A DNA stretch of 64,000 nucleotides from Paenibacillus tundrae (GTDB lineage Bacteria; Bacillota; Bacilli; Paenibacillales; Paenibacillaceae), in the NCBI RefSeq assembly GCF_036884255.1, contig NZ_CP145605.1, forward strand, positions 5,827,001 to 5,891,000. Reading direction: 5' to 3'. The notes below the pieces were generated by a model. It did not search any database, was not told where the DNA came from, and was given only the letters and a program-made list of their open reading frames with translations. The position numbers and the translations under genes are program-made. Every line of letters begins with the position of its first letter. Position 1 is the stretch's first letter. Below are positions 16,969-26,955 of the stretch, piece by piece.

Positions 16969-18210
16969 CTAATCTACTATTAATTGATCATTTTTAGTTG
17001 TCGTGTAAAACTCTGACTGTATTGCTGGTATTCCATTAGAACGGATAAAAAGTGCATCTCTCACTTGTACAGCATATTCATCTGTGTAGTCTACTAGGAA
17101 AGTTACGATAATCTTGTTCCCTTCAACTCTCGTTGTGTACTCTACCATTGGGATCAAAGTTGGAGTGTTTATCAGTCCTAATTGCTTGATCACTAGATCA
17201 TGTGCGTACAGTGCTTCGTCGGTACTATCTAGTGGTTGTTTAAATGGAATTTCGATTTCCTTATTCGATTGCGTAATTCTGGTTCCACTTTCAAGACTGA
17301 CTTTTGGAGATTCTATAGTAACTGGAGTGTTACTCGTTGTGATATAAACCTCGGATGGTGACGCTAGATTACCATTAGAACGAATAAAGTGTGGATCTTT
17401 CACTTGTACTGAGAATACATCTGTGTAATTGACCAAGAAAGTTACAATAATCTTGTTTCCTTCAACTCTCGTTGTGTAATCCATCATGGGAATTAAAGTT
17501 GGCGTATTTGTCAGTCCTAATTGCTTAATCACTAGATCGTGTGCGTACAATGCTTCGTTGGTACTATCCAATGGTTGTGTAAATGGAATTTCGATTTCCT
17601 TATTTATTTGTGGAATTACCGTTCCACTTTCAAGACTAACTTTAGGAGAATCCACATTAACTGGGGCATTTTTTGTTGTAATGTAAACGTCGGATGGGGT
17701 TGCAAGATTTCCATTGGAACGAATAAAGTACGGATCCTTTACTTGTACTGAGTACTCATCTGTGTAATCGACTAAGAAAGTTATGATAATCTGATTGCCT
17801 TCGACCCTCGTTGTGTATTCCATCACTGGAATCAAAGTTGGCGTGTTTGCCAGTCCTAATTGCTTGATCACTAGATCATGTGAGTACAGTGCTTCGTCGG
17901 TACTATCCAGTGGTTGTGTAAAAGGAATTTCGATCTGTTTATTCTTTTGGGAAATTACAGCTCCACTCTCAAGATTTACTTTAGGGATTCTCTCATCATA
18001 AAAATTTTGCTTGGTTTCATTAGAAGAGACTTCTTGTAAGTTAAAAGAAGGTTTTACTTTTGCAGAATCCTTGAGAGTTATATCCCCGTAATCAATATTC
18101 TCTAATTTAGCTTTAATTTTCTCAGAACTTTCTCCTGCGGTAATACTACCGCTTGAACTTATAAACAACATACTTGACAACAAAAATATCATGACTTTTT
18201 TATGATCCAC
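16969..18210 (-). CDS. Secreted protein with three tandem 112-residue repeats
   Basis: Product of 413 residues. The signal peptide (DHKKVMIFLLSSMLFISSSG) is nearly identical to that of the downstream gene. After a short linker, three tandem repeats of 112-113 residues fill the protein, each opening PKV(N/S)LESG, with EIEIPF(T/K)QPLDST, HDLVIKQLGL, NTPTLIPM and FIRSNG at matching positions. The repeats look like SwmB/Ig-like beta domains; the function is unknown. The GTG at 18210 has GGAGG 7 nt upstream; the TTG at 18216 is too close to it. The repeats are also alike in DNA, showing fairly recent internal duplication. Confidence 0.75.
   Translation of the reverse strand: MDHKKVMIFLLSSMLFISSSGSITAGESSEKIKAKLENIDYGDITLKDSAKVKPSFNLQEVSSNETKQNFYDERIPKVNLESGAVISQKNKQIEIPFTQPLDSTDEALYSHDLVIKQLGLANTPTLIPVMEYTTRVEGNQIIITFLVDYTDEYSVQVKDPYFIRSNGNLATPSDVYITTKNAPVNVDSPKVSLESGTVIPQINKEIEIPFTQPLDSTNEALYAHDLVIKQLGLTNTPTLIPMMDYTTRVEGNKIIVTFLVNYTDVFSVQVKDPHFIRSNGNLASPSEVYITTSNTPVTIESPKVSLESGTRITQSNKEIEIPFKQPLDSTDEALYAHDLVIKQLGLINTPTLIPMVEYTTRVEGNKIIVTFLVDYTDEYAVQVRDALFIRSNGIPAIQSEFYTTTKNDQLIVD
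16972..17982 (-). repeat. Three in-frame tandem repeats of about 337 bp
   Basis: Units begin at codons for PKVNLES / PKVSLES at about 17982, 17646 and 17307. They encode the three protein repeats of the gene at 16969-18210 and remain visibly similar at DNA level. Confidence 0.85.
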
Positions 18211-18248
18211 TTTCAACCCTCCCGTAATTCACTTATTCATTTATAGAT

Positions 18249-18275
18249 TAAACGCTGGAAAAGCGAGAAAGTTAC
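18249..18275 (-). promoter_or_regulatory. ECF-like promoter candidate, secreted-protein gene 16969-18210
   Basis: GTAAC-16-CGTTTA on the minus strand. It aligns base for base over most of its length with the promoter region at 16902-16929, including the following CTATAAA. Confidence 0.4.
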
Positions 18276-18296
18276 AATTTCGTTGATTTTAGACAC

Positions 18297-18328
18297 AAAA
18301 AAACCAGAGAACAAAGTTCTCTGGTTTT
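18297..18328 (-). terminator. Terminator of the S-layer gene
   Basis: A perfect 13-bp stem (AAACCAGAGAAC with its complement) with a 3-nt loop, followed by seven T on the minus strand, about 12 nt after the S-layer stop codon. Confidence 0.95.
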
Positions 18329-18339
18329 AAAGAGTATGA

Positions 18340-21300
18340 TTATTTAGAAATAACAACTTTCACGTTGTTTGTGAGTCCAGTACCAAACTCAACTGTTGCT
18401 TCAAACATTTTACCTACTGCATCGTCATTAGCATTAAGTTGAACTTCGATAGCTTTACCTGCAGCTACGACTGTACCAGTATAATCAACGCCACCAATTT
18501 TCACTTTATTATTGTTAGCAAGACCAGTTACAGCTTCATTCAAGTTGATTGTTACTTTGCCAGCATCCGCATCTAAACCACCAGTAAATGTAAGTGTATC
18601 ATTAACAACAGTCGCAGTTGTAGCAACTACTGCTGAAGCATTGAAACCATCAACATAGATGTTAACAAATCTTGTCAATTGATCAACTGTAGTAGTGTCA
18701 GGAACAGTAATTACTCCTGTAGTAGCATCAAAATCCAACTGTGTAGCAGTATTGTCAACAACGATATCTACTTCTGTTGTGTTCAGGTCAGATCCTTCTT
18801 CTTCTGCTGTCAAAGTAACTTGACCAACTGTACCTGTAGCAATTGCTTTTTTAGCTACAACAGCATTACTAACAGTAGTGGATACTGCTTTAATAGCTGA
18901 AGTGTTTCCGGAAACTGGAGCAACATTGTATGTGCTAGATTTTTCAGCAGCAATGTTGTTATTTACAGAAACCAGGTACTCCGCTTTATCACGAACTGCT
19001 ACGTTCACAGGAGCGTTGTCAAATTCTGGATCCAAAGTGATTTGAACGATTCTTGGATTACCATCAGCATCATTCACAACAGCAGCTGTATACTTACTAG
19101 CTGGGATTTTTGGAGTGTTCTCAGCGGAAAGATCATTGATAATAAAGTCATTTTCCAGTTGATCAACACCAAGTTCTTTAACATCAGTAGAGAATGTGAT
19201 GTTGAAAGTACGAGCAGCAGTACGAGCTGTGCTTACACCAGTAATTCTAGGTGCAACTGTATTGTTTGCAGGCATTACTGCATTTACAGACAAATTCAGT
19301 TTTCCATTTGAATAAGTCTCAATTGAGTTGTTTGCGAACAATGTAATGTCAGCACCAGTCAAGTTATCAGCAGATTTCAAAGTTACTTTATTCTCATCTA
19401 CTGTAACAGAAGTAGGATACTTACCATTGATCAAGAAATCACTAGCATTTGCATTAGCAACTACTTGGTTAAATGTAAGTTCAAATGTTTTAGCATCTTT
19501 TTGTACGGAGCTAATCCATTTCAGTTGGTTAGTAGCAGCATCATCCAATTCAGTGTTGTGCAATGCTACAACTTGACCAGTTTTAGATTTCAAACCTGTT
19601 GCCCATACTGCGGAAACTGATGCATTTTTACCAAATACAACTCTTGTTCCGTCGATGAACTCAGGGAATTGAAGTACTACTGATTTACCACCGTTAACTG
19701 CATTTACAGTAACTTCATTTGGCAAAGAGATATTTTGTGCAGTGCCACCGTCTTTAGTAAAGGTAATGTAGTAGTTACCTTTTACATTAAGAGTGGACAG
19801 ATCCATTTCTCTTCCAAAGTTCAGTGTAAGTTTATGGTTGGCTTGGTTATAATCCGTTGATGTAATCGAAGGATTTCTAGTATCATTCGCTACAAATGTA
19901 CCATTGTACTCAACCAGAGTATTTCTCAATGCAGTAGTATCTTGCACATCTGCTACTTTCAAGCTATAAGTTCCAGTAGTCAGCGGGTTTTTGAAGAAAG
20001 TAACATGGAAAATTTTGTTAGAAGAATCAGCTGCTACTACAGTGTTTACAGGGATTACATCATCGCCTTTTTTCACTGTGAAGTATTTTTTATCAGCTGC
20101 GTCTACAGCTTTGTCAAAACGCACAGTCAAAGTGTTCGCACGATCTCCGAATGTAGTTTCAACTACTTGTGGGCGAACCAAGTCAACGCTAGCGTTGATT
20201 TTGTGTTCTTTCACAGCATTTGCATTACCAGAATAGTCTTTCACTTCTACAAACAAAGTGGACTCGTATCCTGGAAGGCGGTTGTCGGAATTAAATACTA
20301 CTTCAAAGACATTAGATGAAAGTTGTGTTACTGTACCTGTTTTGTTAGAAGAACCTGATTTCCAGTAGAAACTGTTGTTAGTTACAGAAGCTGGATCGAT
20401 TTCTTCATCGAAAGTAACAGTTACTTTCTCCAATGTAGCAGAGATTTCAGTCACTTTAGGACCCTCAGTGTCCACAGCTACTGTGAAGTCAGTTGTTGCA
20501 GCCAAAGATTTCAAACCTGCGAAGTCTTCAACCAAAGAAGTTGTCAGTTTGTGAGCTCCTTCAGAGATTGTTCCTGTGTAGTCACGCAGGATTACTTCAC
20601 GTTGGTTAGCACCCAAAGTTACAGAACCAACAAATGCTTTGTCATCCAATTGGAAGTTACTGCTTGTTGGAGCAACGATTGGCTCGGAGAAAGTTACTTT
20701 AATAACTTTAGTTCCAAGAGCTTTAACTTCAGTTACTGTAGGCAAAGTGTTGTCAGCAGATGTGAAGGAAACTTCACCTTGTGGCAATACTGTACCAGTA
20801 GAAGATTTAACGTTCTTAACAGCTACTTTGTAAGTAGTACCTTGCGTGAATTTGCTGGATTCGTTCAACAACAGGCGAGCTGTTTTGCCATCTTCCAACA
20901 AAGTGATGGATTTGATTCCTTTGGAATTGCTATCCACAGTGTAGTTGTTTTTGTCAGTTGCAGTAGCTTTATCTACTTTACCGTCAAATTCAACGTTTAC
21001 TTCTTTCAAGTTAACAGAAGAAGCGGATTGTACTTTAGTAGCAGCTTCTACTTTCCAGTTAACTGTATGTTTGAAATCACGATCGTTATACTTGAAGGAA
21101 ACTTCAGTATCAGTGTTAGCTACAAGAGCTTTATCCAAAGTTACTTTAACTGTTTGGCCGTCGCTCATTGTGAACGTTACAACTTTACCAGCTTCAGATA
21201 CTTCGTAAGAAGATACTTTCAGGTTTTGAGCTTCGTCAATTACGTAAGCAGCGCCTACGAGCAATTCACGGGAAGCGTTACCTGTGAAGTTAGCGTTAGC

Positions 21301-21792
21301 ATCCAAGAATCCAGCGTTGATTGCTGCTTGAACGTAACCTTTAGCCCATGCTGGAGCACTGTTGTTAGTTTCAGCAGGGATTTCAAGATCAAGTGCACGA
21401 GTAAGGATTGTAGCCATCTCGGACACAGTCACTTTGCCGTTGAAGTCGAAGATTTTCTTCTCAACGTTTTTACCTTCCATGATACCTGCAGCAGTTACTG
21501 CTTCAATGTAAGGTACAGCCCAGTTCTTAGCTGTGTAGTTTTGGTCAGTGTAAGACAATTGACCAGTGATTTCTTTCAGGCCAAGCAATTTAGTGATGAC
21601 TTTAGCGAACTCAGCGCGAGTCATGTCTTTTTCAAGACCTGCTGTACCATCTGGATAACCATTGAAGATACCTTTTGCTTTCAATGCATCAAACTTTTGT
21701 TGTGGTGAAACTGCAGTATCACCGAATGCTACAGATGCAAACATCGAGAATGCCATTGCTGTAGACAAAGCGACGGATAAAATTTTCTTCAT
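18340..21792 (-). CDS. S-layer protein with N-terminal SLH domains
   Basis: Product of 1150 residues, probably the main S-layer subunit. MKKILSVALSTAMAFSMFAS is a signal peptide with cleavage after VAFG. Three SLH motifs follow (about residues 30-205; MTRAEFAKVITKLLG, VTVSEMATILTRALD, ASRELLVGAAYVIDE), then repeated SbsA-type Big_5/Ig-like domains to the end. The ATG at 21792 has AAGGAGGAG 11 nt upstream; a longer frame to 21876 starts in the leader. A strong promoter, a roughly 200-nt leader and a perfect terminator fit a very highly expressed gene. It would attach to pyruvylated wall polymer made with CsaB. Confidence 0.92.
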   Translation of the reverse strand: MKKILSVALSTAMAFSMFASVAFGDTAVSPQQKFDALKAKGIFNGYPDGTAGLEKDMTRAEFAKVITKLLGLKEITGQLSYTDQNYTAKNWAVPYIEAVTAAGIMEGKNVEKKIFDFNGKVTVSEMATILTRALDLEIPAETNNSAPAWAKGYVQAAINAGFLDANANFTGNASRELLVGAAYVIDEAQNLKVSSYEVSEAGKVVTFTMSDGQTVKVTLDKALVANTDTEVSFKYNDRDFKHTVNWKVEAATKVQSASSVNLKEVNVEFDGKVDKATATDKNNYTVDSNSKGIKSITLLEDGKTARLLLNESSKFTQGTTYKVAVKNVKSSTGTVLPQGEVSFTSADNTLPTVTEVKALGTKVIKVTFSEPIVAPTSSNFQLDDKAFVGSVTLGANQREVILRDYTGTISEGAHKLTTSLVEDFAGLKSLAATTDFTVAVDTEGPKVTEISATLEKVTVTFDEEIDPASVTNNSFYWKSGSSNKTGTVTQLSSNVFEVVFNSDNRLPGYESTLFVEVKDYSGNANAVKEHKINASVDLVRPQVVETTFGDRANTLTVRFDKAVDAADKKYFTVKKGDDVIPVNTVVAADSSNKIFHVTFFKNPLTTGTYSLKVADVQDTTALRNTLVEYNGTFVANDTRNPSITSTDYNQANHKLTLNFGREMDLSTLNVKGNYYITFTKDGGTAQNISLPNEVTVNAVNGGKSVVLQFPEFIDGTRVVFGKNASVSAVWATGLKSKTGQVVALHNTELDDAATNQLKWISSVQKDAKTFELTFNQVVANANASDFLINGKYPTSVTVDENKVTLKSADNLTGADITLFANNSIETYSNGKLNLSVNAVMPANNTVAPRITGVSTARTAARTFNITFSTDVKELGVDQLENDFIINDLSAENTPKIPASKYTAAVVNDADGNPRIVQITLDPEFDNAPVNVAVRDKAEYLVSVNNNIAAEKSSTYNVAPVSGNTSAIKAVSTTVSNAVVAKKAIATGTVGQVTLTAEEEGSDLNTTEVDIVVDNTATQLDFDATTGVITVPDTTTVDQLTRFVNIYVDGFNASAVVATTATVVNDTLTFTGGLDADAGKVTINLNEAVTGLANNNKVKIGGVDYTGTVVAAGKAIEVQLNANDDAVGKMFEATVEFGTGLTNNVKVVISK

Positions 21793-22001
21793 AACCTTTT
21801 TTTCTCCTCCTTGGGTGTTCATAACATTGGAATTTTCTTTAATAGGGTTGCTCTTATTTCTCATATATTGTTGCACCCCCTTTCCAGAGTTCTGAGCAAG
21901 TTAATATAAATGATGTCTGTGAGCTTATCACAGAAACTTGTAAACTAGTTCGTAAAGCAGAATCATACGAAAATAGAGTAGTTTCCTAATCCTACCTACG
22001 T

Positions 22002-22030
22002 ATTATACAATGGGTCTTGCGAGTCGTAAA
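22002..22030 (-). promoter_or_regulatory. S-layer gene promoter
   Basis: TTTACG-17-TATAAT on the minus strand, with a perfect -10. The transcript would start near 21995 and carry a leader of about 200 nt before the ATG at 21792, as is common for stable S-layer mRNAs. The spacer upstream of it (22031-22330) is AT-rich and shows no gene. Confidence 0.6.
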
Positions 22031-22330
22031 GCAATTTTTTCTAATAAATAGACAAGATTCTTCACAAGGTCATTCTTGGTAAGTTCCCCAATGTTTTTGA
22101 CTCTACATCTTAAACGCAGTAGATTCTGAAAAGTTGCGGATTCCACAAAAAAAGTTTTGAATTTATTTATGTACTGTTACTGTGCGGGTCTTCTAGGAAT
22201 TCAAAACCTCCGCAAACCATTGATACAACAGCTTTTCCAGCCATTAGGATTTGTTTCCACTTGAATGCCAACGTTTAAATATACCCTCCGTTTTTATCCT
22301 TGAACCGACAATTTTCTCGAATTTAAAAAT

Positions 22331-22359
22331 AAAAAAAGCACCCTCGAAAGGATGCTTTT
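22331..22359 (-). terminator. Terminator of the 113-residue protein gene
   Basis: An 11-bp stem with one G-U pair, a tetraloop and seven T on the minus strand, 22 nt after the stop. It insulates the S-layer promoter region. Confidence 0.9.
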
Positions 22360-22380
22360 GCGTATTCTTGGCTATATTGG

Positions 22381-22722
22381 TTAGCGAATTTTCATCGCAA
22401 GTTCAATAATTTGGGCACGCATTTGTGGATCACTATTCAATCTCAGATACATATCGTCGATCGGAAGTCTGTTCTCACGGTATGTTTTCTCATGCTTCAT
22501 TGTTGTATGAGACCATTCAATTAGTTCATTCTCAGCCAAGACCAAATTATTGTATGCATCATGGAATCCAGTAGACTGTACAAGTCCTTCCATGACTTCC
22601 TGAGAGATCTCTTGTGTCTTACGTGTATCTTCCAACTTTTTCTCCAGAATGACTGCCTGCTTCTCGAACTGTGTCTTTGCCTTCATGTAGCCCAACTGAG
22701 CTTTTGAATAAATCGGTTTCAT
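22381..22722 (-). CDS. Helical 113-residue protein of unknown function
   Basis: Entirely soluble and mostly alpha-helical. Residues about 1-60 are a probable coiled coil (KAKTQFEKQAVILEKKLEDTR without the last residue being critical), ending with NSDPQMRAQIIELAMKIR. There is no signal peptide or known motif. AGAGGGTGA lies about 9 nt before the ATG. It lies between the two main SLH protein genes but has its own promoter and terminator, so the context says little about its job. The family is not known to me. Confidence 0.65.
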   Translation of the reverse strand: MKPIYSKAQLGYMKAKTQFEKQAVILEKKLEDTRKTQEISQEVMEGLVQSTGFHDAYNNLVLAENELIEWSHTTMKHEKTYRENRLPIDDMYLRLNSDPQMRAQIIELAMKIR

Positions 22723-22762
22723 TAGCTAACTTCACCCTCTAGATCATTGTGTATTTACCGTT

Positions 22763-22791
22763 ATTGTATCTTAAACTCTAGCAAATTACAA
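22763..22791 (-). promoter_or_regulatory. Promoter candidate for the 113-residue protein gene
   Basis: TTGTAA-17-TACAAT on the minus strand, about 40 nt before the start codon. Confidence 0.45.
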
Positions 22792-22862
22792 AATTAGTTA
22801 TTGGTAAAAATTCAGTTTCTTCTATTATAAAAGTGTTCTTTACAGAATGATGAACAGTCAGG

Positions 22863-22896
22863 AAAGGACCTGCCCTTAGTGTAAGGGACAGGTCCT
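22863..22896 (-). terminator. Hairpin terminator of the 22925-26878 SLH gene
   Basis: A long stem (AAGGACCTG plus CCCTT, with one bulged base) and a 5-nt loop, about 30 nt after the stop. The T tract is poor (TCCTTTCC). Confidence 0.6.
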
Positions 22897-22924
22897 TCCT
22901 AAATGCATCAATATCTTTGTTAGA

Positions 22925-25900
22925 TTAACTCAAGTTTTTAGGGAATACTTTCGTACTCTTCTTCAGCAATTCCACAGCAATTTTACCAGCTTCTGCACGA
23001 GTCAAGTTCCCTTTCGGGTTAAATGCCTTCTGAGGCTTAGCTTGACCTGCAACAGTAACATCCGATCCTTCCATAATCTTAGCTTTGGATACCGCTTGAA
23101 TTGCTGGAAGTGCATATTTCTCCATGCTGCCTGAGTCAACAAATGCTTTGGCTACGGCTGCCTCAAGTTTGGCATCGTTCGTTGCCAGCTTCAGTTGCAA
23201 TGCACGGGCAATCATAACAGCTGCCTGTTCACGTGTAAGCGGACGATCCGCCCCAGCGACACCGTTGCTCAGTCCTGTCAGTATCCCTGCTCTGGCTGCA
23301 GTTTCAATGCTATCATAATCCCATGTTGTAGAGCTTGTACCCGGTCTCAGATCGGTAAACGTGTTGTTATCGTCTGAGTTGATCGGCAGATTAAGTCCTT
23401 TGACGAGCAACGTCGCGAACTCACCACGAGATGTACGATCATCTGTACCAAATTGCTCAAAGCGCAGGTTATTCATGAAGCCTTTGGAGTATAGACCATT
23501 CAATACATTTCTTGCCCAGTTGTGGTTAACAATGTCATTATAGCTACGTTTCAGCTTCATGACTTTGTAGTATCCAAACTCATCAAATGGAACTTTAATG
23601 GTGTGCGCTTTGGTATCTACCTCACCACCGATATTTTGCCATTCACGTTTGGAATTGTAACGGAATACGGTAATTGTTGATCCCGCTTCATCTACAACAT
23701 TCGGATCATAGGAAAGCGTAAGTGTTCCACGTTGTGAGGGCTTCACTTTACGTTCCGACGGAATGTTCGGATCACCGAACAACATTTCACTACCGTATGG
23801 CGGCAGACCATTCGTAGGCATTTTGTAATCCTGTGTTCCTCGGTCACCACTCTCACCTAATCCTCCACTAATCCAATACACTTCAGAGATCGGACTGAAG
23901 TTAGAGGAAGAAGCAGTAGAACCAAATCTAGTGTAATACTCATCTTGAATCTGCCATGTTGGCAGTCCACTTTCTTCCCCTGTATTGATAAAGCCAATAA
24001 CGTTACCGTAATCGTTACGACGCTCAACAACACCGCGTACAGGATCAGCTATACCGAATAACAGTTTCGTATCTGGATAATATTTCGCGATACCTTTCGT
24101 ATCTGTACTCTGCATGACTGTGCCTTTTGGAAAGTTCAGTTGCAGCTGTTTGTTGAACACTGTGTACTTCGTAGCTACTTTCGGTGCCATGAATTGTGAA
24201 TCTACGCCAACCGTACCTGTGTAGAACACATTAATTGTATCTGTCATATTCGCGCCAGGGCGTTCAATTGTGATTTTGATTGCTGTAGATTTGTCTTGCT
24301 TCAACCCCACAAAATCAAACATAAAGCGATCTGGGCCAATGTCTGTACGACGCACCGCAGGTTCTTTACCAATTAAAACTTGTGTTGCACCTTCAGCTTC
24401 AATATCAATATGCACAAAGTTTTTGTTAACTACGATTTGATCCCCTGAAGTTGGTTGTGGTGACAACAGACGGTATCCTGTTGACTCTCTCACAATCTCT
24501 AATTTTTGGGACGTTTTTGCCCCTGTTTTGTTGATTAACTCCAGTGTATAGATATACGTCCCTGGTGTTTCTAACGGAAGATCCCGTAGACGTACTACGA
24601 ATTCATCCTGTGAACCTACGCGATCCACAACGTAAGGCGGGTTCTTCGTGAAGTCTGCTGAGAAATCTGGTGTCTCCCATGTTACAGTTTGACTTTGATT
24701 ATTTTGAGGTACTTTGAGTGTAAAGATTGTTTTTGTACCCATATTCAAATTAATTCGTTCTGCACCAGCACCCCGAATAGCAATATCAAACGTCTTCTGG
24801 CTTGTTGTATAAACGTTGTCCTTGAACGTAAATTCCGGTGCTAGGTTGAAGAGATTTTTGATAATCGTATCATCCGAATTGTAGTTTGTAGGAAGATCTT
24901 GTCTACCCCTAACCAATGCTGGTTGGAAATTCTTCACTGTAGATACGTTATTATCGTTAATGTAGAAACGTACTTCTTTCTTAATTTCACTTGTCTGGTT
25001 GGCTCCATCCGTCCCCGTTGCTGTAAGCACAAGTCGGTTCTCACCAAAGAACAATGGTCCCTTCTCACCATCAATATCAAGTTCGAAGCTGAATGTTCCT
25101 GTTGTTTTATCAAACGTCAAACCATTGGAAGCAGCAGAATCAGCATAAGTGTAATATTTCGTTCCGTTGGCAAACACATCAAACACCAAATAGTTACTAT
25201 TCAATGTATTCCCGAATCCAACCAACTGTCCTGACACTTTGAACGGCTCAAGTTCATTCGAATTCACATCATAGGTTTCGCCATCATTCAAGTTCTCGAT
25301 ATAGATGTAATTCTTCGACGCAAACGAGATCGTTGCATCTTTATAGGACTTAGATGTAACACCGTTTATTTCGTAGTTAAACCTTACGGATTGTGTACCA
25401 TTTTTGAATCCCTTAATTTTATAAATATATTTCGGGTTTGCAGTACTTCCTGTAGGTACAGGTACAGTTCTAACATATTCGATTTCAATATCACTTGTGC
25501 CCAAAGGCAAGTATTTAGCCACAATTTTGTTAGTTGCACTATGTGCGACTGTAGCTGTTGTTTCTACTGCGATATAAAACTCATCTGTCTCTACAGAAGC
25601 ACCATTCAGTGGCTGACCTGTAGGGATCGTTGTTCCACCATCATAGCCTTTGAGATATTGCAGAGCAGTAATCGCTACTTGGCCAGGTTGATATAGAAAC
25701 TCAATTGTTTTGGCGATTCTCTTCGTTCCATACTGAATGGAAAGGAGATGCTCTTGTTCTTCCACTGGATTATTGGGAGTATCCTCTCCTAATGCCAGTG
25801 GATCAATCATGAACTCTGCCAAGTAGTACGCAGGTGTATTGGTACCTGTACTAGGAATATAAATTTCAGAACCCGTTGAAGATAGATTTACTGTCGCTGG

Positions 25901-26878
25901 TGTTGTAGTAACGTTTTCCACAATCGGTCTAATTGTTACAGCGGCCGTTTCAAGGAACGATTTCCGATCCTCTTCAGGGATGAGCACTTTTACTTTAATT
26001 TGTGCGCTGTCCTTATCTCCTGTATAGGATGGACGTGGTCCGAGCAAGCTTTGAGTCGAACTTCCACCAATAAGGCTAAGCTCTACAATCGGATTGTCTA
26101 CATCATAATACAGAAGTGAATACGTGAATGTACGTGTATCTAACCCATTCAGAACAACCAATTTAATCTGGTTATCCCCTGGGCTCAATTGCATCTGTGG
26201 TGTGAAGAATGAACCATCGTCCATCAAAGACGTCGGCAAAGCTTCACCATTGTTAATGGAAACTGTTACTTTAGAAGCGTTCATTGCTTGTCCTTGAATG
26301 GTTACCGCTTTGGCATTTACAACCACTTTGGAGCCATCGTTCAAGTTCAAGTTAGAAGATCCACCCATAATCTGCACATCTTGAATGTAAGGCACTTGGT
26401 CAAACAAAATAAAGAAGGTTTCTGAACGTTCACTTGGTCCTTGAGAACCTGTAAATGTAACCTTATTCATCCCTGGGAAAAGGGTCAATGTTGCGTTAAA
26501 ACGATTGTCTGGACTTTCCGGATCAGCCGTAATGAAGCCTGGAGCTACACGTGTTGTGCTCTCCACCCATTTACCGCCATCCAGATTCAATTGTTGTACG
26601 TTAACTGCGAGAGTTGATCCCGATACATTGACAAATGTACCTGATACCGCCTCTTCTTTATTCGTTACTCGATATGCTCTCTCACGAGTCAACTTATTAA
26701 CATTATTGTCTGCTGCATCTAACAGCAAACCTACTGTATCCTTAAGGGTCGTGTTATCTGGAGTAAAATAACTCGTCTGTCCTGCCGCCGATGCGACGGG
26801 TGCTAAACCTGCTGGTATTAGTGATACAACCAGTGCCACCATCATCAGCCAAATCATCGGCTTCTTCATACGCTGCAT
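22925..26878 (-). CDS. Large SLH-domain surface protein
   Basis: Product of 1317 residues. The signal peptide (about 1-32, cleaved near VASAAG) is followed by about 1080 residues of beta-rich Ig-like segments, including several 'GGSS' strands and TVSINNGEALP-type modules, with no enzymatic motif. Three SLH motifs occupy about 1113-1310 (TSRGEFATLLVKGL, LTREQAAVMIARAL, LTRAEAGKIAVELL). The first carries TSRG in place of the usual TRAE. AAGGAGAG lies 8-9 nt before the ATG at 26878. It should sit in the same S-layer/secondary-polymer envelope as the S-layer protein downstream. Confidence 0.85.
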   Translation of the reverse strand: MQRMKKPMIWLMMVALVVSLIPAGLAPVASAAGQTSYFTPDNTTLKDTVGLLLDAADNNVNKLTRERAYRVTNKEEAVSGTFVNVSGSTLAVNVQQLNLDGGKWVESTTRVAPGFITADPESPDNRFNATLTLFPGMNKVTFTGSQGPSERSETFFILFDQVPYIQDVQIMGGSSNLNLNDGSKVVVNAKAVTIQGQAMNASKVTVSINNGEALPTSLMDDGSFFTPQMQLSPGDNQIKLVVLNGLDTRTFTYSLLYYDVDNPIVELSLIGGSSTQSLLGPRPSYTGDKDSAQIKVKVLIPEEDRKSFLETAAVTIRPIVENVTTTPATVNLSSTGSEIYIPSTGTNTPAYYLAEFMIDPLALGEDTPNNPVEEQEHLLSIQYGTKRIAKTIEFLYQPGQVAITALQYLKGYDGGTTIPTGQPLNGASVETDEFYIAVETTATVAHSATNKIVAKYLPLGTSDIEIEYVRTVPVPTGSTANPKYIYKIKGFKNGTQSVRFNYEINGVTSKSYKDATISFASKNYIYIENLNDGETYDVNSNELEPFKVSGQLVGFGNTLNSNYLVFDVFANGTKYYTYADSAASNGLTFDKTTGTFSFELDIDGEKGPLFFGENRLVLTATGTDGANQTSEIKKEVRFYINDNNVSTVKNFQPALVRGRQDLPTNYNSDDTIIKNLFNLAPEFTFKDNVYTTSQKTFDIAIRGAGAERINLNMGTKTIFTLKVPQNNQSQTVTWETPDFSADFTKNPPYVVDRVGSQDEFVVRLRDLPLETPGTYIYTLELINKTGAKTSQKLEIVRESTGYRLLSPQPTSGDQIVVNKNFVHIDIEAEGATQVLIGKEPAVRRTDIGPDRFMFDFVGLKQDKSTAIKITIERPGANMTDTINVFYTGTVGVDSQFMAPKVATKYTVFNKQLQLNFPKGTVMQSTDTKGIAKYYPDTKLLFGIADPVRGVVERRNDYGNVIGFINTGEESGLPTWQIQDEYYTRFGSTASSSNFSPISEVYWISGGLGESGDRGTQDYKMPTNGLPPYGSEMLFGDPNIPSERKVKPSQRGTLTLSYDPNVVDEAGSTITVFRYNSKREWQNIGGEVDTKAHTIKVPFDEFGYYKVMKLKRSYNDIVNHNWARNVLNGLYSKGFMNNLRFEQFGTDDRTSRGEFATLLVKGLNLPINSDDNNTFTDLRPGTSSTTWDYDSIETAARAGILTGLSNGVAGADRPLTREQAAVMIARALQLKLATNDAKLEAAVAKAFVDSGSMEKYALPAIQAVSKAKIMEGSDVTVAGQAKPQKAFNPKGNLTRAEAGKIAVELLKKSTKVFPKNLS

Positions 26879-26955
26879 TCCATCATCTCTCCTTCTTTTA
26901 AGTCAGTTAGAGTTATATATCGGACAGAAGGTTCCAATTATTTAGTAAAAACAGC

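Noticed and set aside
20551..21708. 385-residue open frame antisense to the S-layer gene
   Set aside because: An artefact of the strongly biased codons of the S-layer gene; Cys/Ser/Phe-rich, with no motif or ribosome site.
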